From NCBI GenBank assembly GCA_015056725.1, contig SVFS01000005.1, positions 1-64,000 of the forward strand: 64,000 nucleotides of DNA. The letters are read 5' to 3'. The notes beneath the pieces are model-generated. The model had not been told where the DNA came from. It saw only the letters and a program-made list of their open reading frames with translations, and made no database searches. Of the stretch, positions 59,194 through 64,000 are shown piece by piece (position 1 is the first letter of the stretch; every line of letters begins with the position of its first letter). A program made the position numbers and the translations under genes. Origin of the DNA: Lachnospiraceae bacterium (lineage in GTDB: Bacteria > Bacillota > Clostridia > Lachnospirales > Lachnospiraceae).

Positions 59194-59673
59194 CTATTTA
59201 TGATATGGTTCATTGTTCATGATACGGTGTGCTCTGTAAATTTGTTCTGTCAGAATTACCCGCATAAGCTGATGAGGAAATGTCATATCTGAAAAACTGA
59301 GTTTCTCGTTTGCGCGTTTGGAAACGCTTTCATGTAACCCCAGCGAACCGCCTATTACAAATACAATGTGACTATTCCCGTTAAGTGCCAATTTATTCAG
59401 TTTTTCTGCAAAACCTACAGAGTCTGTTTTTTTGCCTAATATTTCAAGTGTAATTACATGGGCATCCGCTTTAATACTTTTCAAAATCCGTTCCGCTTCT
59501 TTTTGCTTTACCATTTCATTTTCTGTATCACTTGCATTTTCTTTTGTCTGTTCATCAGACACTTCTATAATATCGAATTTGCCATACCTGGACATGCGTT
59601 TGGCATATTCAGATATGGCATCACGATAAAACTTTTCCTTTATTTTTCCAACTGCAATAATTGTAATATTCAT
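59194..59673 (-). CDS. rlmH: 23S rRNA pseudouridine1915-N3 methyltransferase RlmH
   Basis: A 159-residue SPOUT methyltransferase with the knot region IVFVIGGSLGLHESVS and the invariant C-terminal tail LTEQIYRAHRIMNNEPYHK that forms the catalytic interface. Length is exactly standard. It modifies helix 69, whose pseudouridines are made by RluD-type enzymes, one of which is also in this window. Confidence 0.98.
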   Translation of the reverse strand: MNITIIAVGKIKEKFYRDAISEYAKRMSRYGKFDIIEVSDEQTKENASDTENEMVKQKEAERILKSIKADAHVITLEILGKKTDSVGFAEKLNKLALNGNSHIVFVIGGSLGLHESVSKRANEKLSFSDMTFPHQLMRVILTEQIYRAHRIMNNEPYHK

Positions 59674-59699
59674 GAATAGCTTATCGTCTCCTGTTTTAT

Positions 59700-60425
59700 T
59701 TAGAATACTTCCTGATAATATTCATCAATAAAACGGTTCAGATACTCTTCTTCCAAATTCATAAAATGATTGGATATCATTTCTTTCATTCGTTCAAAAC
59801 GTTTGAAATACTTAGCTTCTTCGCTGAAATCCGCTTCATCTTCGGCAAATAATCCCTTATCAATGTAAGTTTTTGTCATATTTTCGTCGCACCATTTTCT
59901 GATTTCGGAAGAAAGATTATCTTCAACATTTGCTTCTTTCGCATATTTTTTTGCATTTTTAGCAGATACAAAGCCCATGATAATAAACATAAGGAACATT
60001 GCACCCATTACACCATAAATAATCACCTTGGAACTGCTTGCAAGTGGAAATGAGATAATGTCAAGTGCTGCAAGCACAATGACAACGAAACCTACAATTC
60101 CAAAGCTAAGAAGTGTGATAGCACTGGATTTATTATCCTCGGCTTTCTCTTTGTAATTACGGTATGTGCCTTTATGTTCACGTTTTACGTTTTCGGCTGC
60201 TTCTGTATCGTCTTCTTCTGCAAAATCCTCTGATAACTCTTGATTATTCTGCATTTCTTTTATTGCCTGAATAGACATGATGCGCATTTTATCTTCATCA
60301 GATAATAATCCGTTCTTTTCCTCTGCTTTTTTCTCGGACAATTCCTCGACTAATTCACAACCACAATCTGCACAGACTGTAAAGCCTTCGTAATATTCAT
60401 TTCGACATTTTGGACACCATGGCAT
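59700..60425 (-). CDS. Zinc-ribbon protein with two membrane helices, unknown function
   Basis: A 241-residue protein. The N-terminus has a zinc ribbon (Cys4, Cys7, Cys18, Cys21: MPWCPKC and VCADCGC), then an acidic, charged region (about 25-95), two membrane helices (about 100-122 and 130-150), and an acidic C-terminal domain rich in Glu and Phe. I do not recognise a family function. Signal transduction or membrane-complex assembly are guesses. It is 40 bases downstream of the glutamate synthase-like gene in the same direction. Confidence 0.7.
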   Translation of the reverse strand: MPWCPKCRNEYYEGFTVCADCGCELVEELSEKKAEEKNGLLSDEDKMRIMSIQAIKEMQNNQELSEDFAEEDDTEAAENVKREHKGTYRNYKEKAEDNKSSAITLLSFGIVGFVVIVLAALDIISFPLASSSKVIIYGVMGAMFLMFIIMGFVSAKNAKKYAKEANVEDNLSSEIRKWCDENMTKTYIDKGLFAEDEADFSEEAKYFKRFERMKEMISNHFMNLEEEYLNRFIDEYYQEVF

Positions 60426-60465
60426 ATGGCATTTCCTCCTATTATCATTTGCTATGATTTATATC

Positions 60466-61851
60466 TTAGTTTGCGGATAAATATTCGTGGATACCTTGAG
60501 CTGCTGTTTTACCTGCACCCATAGCAAGAATTACAGTAGCTGCACCTGTTACGGCATCACCACCTGCATATACACCGGCTTTTGATGTAGCACCTGTTTC
60601 TTCTTCCGCAATAATACATTTTCTTCTATTGATATCTAAACCTTTTGTTGTAGAAGAAATCAGTGGGTTTGGAGATGTACCGAGAGACATGATAACAGTA
60701 TCTACATCGATTACAAATTCAGAACCTTCTACTTCTACAGGTCTTCTTCTGCCGGATTCGTCCGGTTCACCAAGTTCCATACGGATACATTTAATACCGT
60801 TTACCCAACCATTTTCATCTGTCAGAATTTCAACAGGATTTGTAAGAAGGTCAAAGATAATTCCTTCTTCTTTTGCATGATGAACTTCTTCAACCCTTGC
60901 CGGTAATTCTTCTTCGGAACGTCTGTAAACGATATGTACTTCACTGCCAAGACGGAGTGCTGTTCTTGCAGCATCCATTGCTACGTTACCACCACCTACA
61001 ACAGCCGTTTTCTTCCCACGCATAATTGGTGTGCTGGAATCTTCATTGAACGCTTTCATTAAATTGCTTCTTGTAAGATATTCGTTTGCAGAGAATACAC
61101 CGTTAGCCTGCTCACCAGGAATTCCCATGAATTTTGGAAGACCTGCACCGGAACCGATAAATACAGCGTCAAAATCCTCTTCATTTAATAATTCATCAAT
61201 TGTAACGGATTTACCTACAACAACGTTTGTTTCAATTTTAACACCAAGAGATTTTACGTTTTCAATTTCTTTTGCAACTACTTTTTCTTTTGGTAATCTG
61301 AATTCAGGAATACCATATACAAGTACGCCGCCCGCTTCATGTAATGCTTCAAAAATAGTTACATTATAGCCCATTTTTGCAAGATCTCCTGCACATGTAA
61401 GACCTGCAGGACCGGAACCGATAACAGCTACCTTTTTACCGAGTTTTTCTTTTGCACCTTCCGGTTTGATACCATTTTCTCTGGCCCAGTCTGCTACGAA
61501 ACGTTCTAATTTGCCGATAGAAACAGGTTCTCCTTTAATACCACGGATACACTTTCCTTCACACTGGCTTTCCTGTGGACATACACGACCACATACTGCA
61601 GGAAGTGCAGAGGATTCGCTGATAATCTGGTATGCTGCTTCCATATCATCATTTTTCACTTTTTCGATGAATCCCGGAATGTTAATTGCAACCGGACAAC
61701 CTTTTACGCACTGTGCGTTTTTACAGTTGATACATCTGCTTGCTTCTTCTATTGCTTCTTCTTTGTTATAGCCAAGACAAACTTCTTCGAAGTTTTTTGC
61801 TCTTTCCATTGCATCCTGTTCTCTGACAGGTACTTTCTTTAATACGTCCAT
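60466..61851 (-). CDS. gltA: NADPH-dependent glutamate synthase small chain-like / NfnB-type flavoprotein
   Basis: A 461-residue iron-sulfur flavoprotein. N-terminal cluster-binding Cys in EASRCINCKNAQCVKGCP and CGRVCPQESQCEGKC, an FAD motif IGSGPAGLTCAGDLAKMGYN, and an NADPH motif VVGGGNVAMDAARTALRLG. Annotated commonly as gltA, but no large glutamate synthase subunit is here. Its partner 18 bases upstream is a dihydroorotate-dehydrogenase electron-transfer-like protein, which is the NfnAB arrangement (NADH-dependent ferredoxin:NADP oxidoreductase, electron bifurcating). I infer NfnB. Confidence 0.9.
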   Translation of the reverse strand: MDVLKKVPVREQDAMERAKNFEEVCLGYNKEEAIEEASRCINCKNAQCVKGCPVAINIPGFIEKVKNDDMEAAYQIISESSALPAVCGRVCPQESQCEGKCIRGIKGEPVSIGKLERFVADWARENGIKPEGAKEKLGKKVAVIGSGPAGLTCAGDLAKMGYNVTIFEALHEAGGVLVYGIPEFRLPKEKVVAKEIENVKSLGVKIETNVVVGKSVTIDELLNEEDFDAVFIGSGAGLPKFMGIPGEQANGVFSANEYLTRSNLMKAFNEDSSTPIMRGKKTAVVGGGNVAMDAARTALRLGSEVHIVYRRSEEELPARVEEVHHAKEEGIIFDLLTNPVEILTDENGWVNGIKCIRMELGEPDESGRRRPVEVEGSEFVIDVDTVIMSLGTSPNPLISSTTKGLDINRRKCIIAEEETGATSKAGVYAGGDAVTGAATVILAMGAGKTAAQGIHEYLSAN

Positions 61852-61868
61852 TTTATCACTAACACATC

Positions 61869-62747
61869 TTAGTTGCAGTTACCGCAGCCACCGTGATGTG
61901 TATCTCCTTCCTGTTCTTTTAACATTGCTCTTCCTTCGGCAGTTTTATACTGCTGCTGACGTTTCATGGCGTTATCAAAGTCAACTAAATGTCCGTCAAA
62001 TTCAGGACCGTCAACACATGCAAATTTCACTTCGCCGCCTACAAGTACACGACATGCTCCACACATGCCTGTTCCGTCAACCATGATTGGATTTAAGGAA
62101 ACAACAGTAGGAAGTTCAAGCTCTTTTGTAAGCTTACATACAAATTTCATCATAATCATTGGACCGATAGCGATACATAAGTCGTATTTCTTGCCTTCAT
62201 TTACAAGATCCTGAATGGTTGTTGTAACCATACCGGAACGACCGTAAGAGCCATCATCTGTTGTAACATACAAATTAGCTGCAACAGCTTCCATTTCTTT
62301 TTCCATAATTAAAATGTCTTTGGATTTTGCACCAACAATTACGTCAGCATCGATTCCATGCTGATGTAACCATTTTACCTGTGGATATACAGGTGCTGTA
62401 CCAACACCGCCGGCAACAAATAAAATCTTTTTCTGTTTTAAAGAATCTAAATTTTCTTCACATAATTCCGAAGGTCTTCCAAGTGGTCCTACGAAATCAA
62501 GGAATGCATCACCTGCCTGTAATTTTGCAAGCTTCATTGTTCCTGCACCAACAATCTGGAATACAATTGTAATGGTTCCTTTTTCTGTGTCATAGTCACA
62601 AATTGTTAAAGGAATTCTTTCTCCCTCTTCATCCATTCTTACAATGACAAATTGTCCCGGGAGACAGCTCTTTGCAACTCTTTTTGCTTCTACAACCATT
62701 TTAAAGATGTTGTCTGTAAGCTGCTCTCTTTCTAAAATTTTAAACAT
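61869..62747 (-). CDS. Sulfide/dihydroorotate dehydrogenase-like FAD/NAD-binding protein, NfnA-type
   Basis: A 292-residue flavoprotein of the ferredoxin-reductase type: FAD-binding GQFVIVRMDEEGERIPLTI, NAD-binding FVAGGVGTAPVYPQVKWL, and a 2Fe-2S site near the C-terminus (GTGMCGACRVLV, KFACVDGPEFDGH). The size of about 32 kDa fits NfnA paired with the 50 kDa NfnB-like protein downstream. The extra tail GGCGNCN has three Cys-rich residues. I use the ATG at 62747, after AAGGAGGAG. Confidence 0.9.
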   Translation of the reverse strand: MFKILEREQLTDNIFKMVVEAKRVAKSCLPGQFVIVRMDEEGERIPLTICDYDTEKGTITIVFQIVGAGTMKLAKLQAGDAFLDFVGPLGRPSELCEENLDSLKQKKILFVAGGVGTAPVYPQVKWLHQHGIDADVIVGAKSKDILIMEKEMEAVAANLYVTTDDGSYGRSGMVTTTIQDLVNEGKKYDLCIAIGPMIMMKFVCKLTKELELPTVVSLNPIMVDGTGMCGACRVLVGGEVKFACVDGPEFDGHLVDFDNAMKRQQQYKTAEGRAMLKEQEGDTHHGGCGNCN

Positions 62748-62772
62748 TTCACTCCTCCTTAGCGTTTCATAT

Positions 62773-64000
62773 TTATTTAAGTCTTTGTGTAGAAAGTGCA
62801 AATGTACCTGTTCCGGCATCATATTGCGTTCCATACAAAGATAAATCATATGCATCTACAGCATAATAATTTCCGGTTTTTATTGTTGTAGCATCCGGAT
62901 TTAAAATATACTCTGAAAAAATATAATAATCGGATTCATCCGTAATACTGGTGCAGCAGGCAAATACATAGACTAATTTGCGGATGTCTTCATTCGAAAT
63001 AGTTCCGTCTAAACTCATAATCAGACCATTCTCAAATAAGAAAAGCGGAATGACTGCCTGTGCCTGTGAAACAGAATATTGTGTATCGAGTGTAAGATTA
63101 TAATTACGAACAATAATTTCGCTGGATACATTGTTTTCATCAATAGCAACAAATTTAAAAGAACTTTTTCCAAGAGGCATTGGTAAAAAGCCGTTATACA
63201 ACGAACTATGACTATCCGGGTCGGAACCATCTGTTGTATAGTAGATTTCGCAACCCTCTTCCGCTGTTATCTGAATTAATTGCGGCTTGTTAAAATCACC
63301 ACTGTATGCATTTACTTCCGGTGCAAACGGTACAGAAACATCGACATGATAGGTTACTTTTGAAAGCGGACTTTTAATACCGTATTCATTCACGAACATG
63401 GCTGTAATAACATAATCTCCGGTTTCTAAAAAGATTGGAGAAATGTACTTGGCAGAATATCTTGTCGGTTCCGAACCATCCATCGTGTAATATATCGTTC
63501 CGCTTGTGTTACTTAAAATTTTAAGAGGAATAATTTCGTTATAAGAACCTTCTGTATAATTAAATTGCGGCATATCTGCCATATACTGGGTATATTTTTC
63601 TTTTATATCGGTATTTTCACAGCTTTGAAGTAAGCTGTTTAATAATTCGTACTGGTTATTATTTGCATAAAAGCTGACAGCATACGCAAATGCATTATGT
63701 AAACCTTCTTCGGAAATATCCTCATACTTTATTAATTCTACAAGAAGATTAGCGTATTCCTCGTCTTGACCAAGCTGCTGATAACATCTTGCCATCTTGA
63801 ATTTGATTTCTTCATAATTACCGCCTGCGTTTAAGGCAGCCTGTAATTGAATTAAACTGTTTTCATAATCAGATTCTTCCAGCATTTCTTCACTTTGTTT
63901 CATAAAATATCCGGCAGATTTCTGATATGTTTTTATGGATAAAACAGTAGTTACCACAATTAATGCGAATACAAATACACATCCAAGACTTAATACAAAA
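62773..64000 (-). CDS. Membrane-anchored TPR and chitobiase C-terminal-type (CHB_HEX) domain protein, N-terminus off the window
   Basis: The frame stays open to the right edge, and the codons before an in-frame GTG at 63957 encode a hydrophobic membrane segment (LGCVFVFALIVVTTVLSI), so the true start lies beyond the window. Then come TPR-like helices (YFMKQSEEMLEESDYENSL, SYDYENS-type) and two beta-sandwich repeats with the CHB_HEX signature: TIYYTMDGSEPTRYS and EIYYTTDGSDPDSHS. A C-terminal domain of about 110 residues has no motif I know. No enzyme active site is visible. Surface protein of unknown function; clostridial relatives often have a zinc ribbon at the missing N-terminus. Confidence 0.8.
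   Translation of the reverse strand, partial: FVLSLGCVFVFALIVVTTVLSIKTYQKSAGYFMKQSEEMLEESDYENSLIQLQAALNAGGNYEEIKFKMARCYQQLGQDEEYANLLVELIKYEDISEEGLHNAFAYAVSFYANNNQYELLNSLLQSCENTDIKEKYTQYMADMPQFNYTEGSYNEIIPLKILSNTSGTIYYTMDGSEPTRYSAKYISPIFLETGDYVITAMFVNEYGIKSPLSKVTYHVDVSVPFAPEVNAYSGDFNKPQLIQITAEEGCEIYYTTDGSDPDSHSSLYNGFLPMPLGKSSFKFVAIDENNVSSEIIVRNYNLTLDTQYSVSQAQAVIPLFLFENGLIMSLDGTISNEDIRKLVYVFACCTSITDESDYYIFSEYILNPDATTIKTGNYYAVDAYDLSLYGTQYDAGTGTFALSTQRLK

Noticed and set aside
1..64000. Search for tRNA or rRNA genes, CRISPR arrays and insertion sequences
   Set aside because: No regularly spaced repeats, no CCA-ending cloverleaf candidates and no transposase-like proteins were seen by eye. Short degenerate elements could be missed without software.

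Overview
The window looks like a chromosomal segment of a low-GC Gram-positive anaerobe of the class Clostridia, most likely family Lachnospiraceae. The evidence is AT-rich codon use, strong AGGAGG ribosome binding sites, sporulation genes yqfC/yqfD, a BofC-like domain, an NfnAB-type oxidoreductase pair, a complete MinCDE system, the rplU-prp-rpmA order with an N-terminally extended L27, and no outer-membrane genes. I saw no rRNA, tRNA, CRISPR array, insertion sequence or prophage. Almost everything is housekeeping.

Gene polarity is strikingly ordered. From 1 to 12.9 kb every gene reads rightward; from about 17.2 kb to the end every gene reads leftward. Between them lies a short mixed zone (lexA, a yneA-like SOS gene, a stand-alone XerS-like tyrosine recombinase, a TtcA-like enzyme and dtd). 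Plus-strand then minus-strand genes is the arrangement expected around a replication terminus.

Left arm (1-12.9 kb): radical-SAM-associated protein, an unusually short RNase E/G, a Nudix hydrolase, rplU-prp-rpmA behind a probable L21 leader, a previously unmarked 54-residue ribbon-helix-helix protein gene, then obgE-yhbY-nadD-yqeK-rsfS (ribosome assembly and NAD synthesis), and a complete branched-chain amino-acid ABC transporter operon livKHMGF followed by a cytidylate-kinase-like gene.

Switch zone (12.9-17.2 kb): lexA and the yneA-like gene diverge from a region with four LexA boxes; the recombinase and the TtcA-like gene are separated by an inverted repeat that could be a Xer site.

Right arm, read leftward: an N-terminally incomplete TPR/CHB_HEX membrane protein; NfnAB-like pair; zinc-ribbon membrane protein; rlmH-pdp; yqfC-yqfD-phoH-(degenerate pgpH)-ybeY; a flippase; BofC-like protein; two flavoproteins; proB-DUF896-folate cyclo-ligase-proA; miaB-mutS-mutL-miaA (tRNA modification and mismatch repair); radC-mreBCD-PBP2-minCDE-rodA-mgsA-dac (cell shape and division-site selection); a small P-loop protein; HlyD-like protein-yggS-sepF; aroB-lspA-rluD; an unknown protein coupled to the CstA peptide/pyruvate transporter; and a second cytidylate-kinase-like protein.

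The most interesting items are the PgpH homologue that has lost its HD metal ligands and extracellular domain but still sits at the pgpH locus, the recombinase with its candidate dif-like site at the polarity switch, the orphan ribbon-helix-helix gene, the unknown gene paired with cstA behind an operator-like palindrome, and a candidate sigma-E promoter that would make yqfC mRNA leaderless. All functional statements come from reading motifs and gene order; no database search was run.
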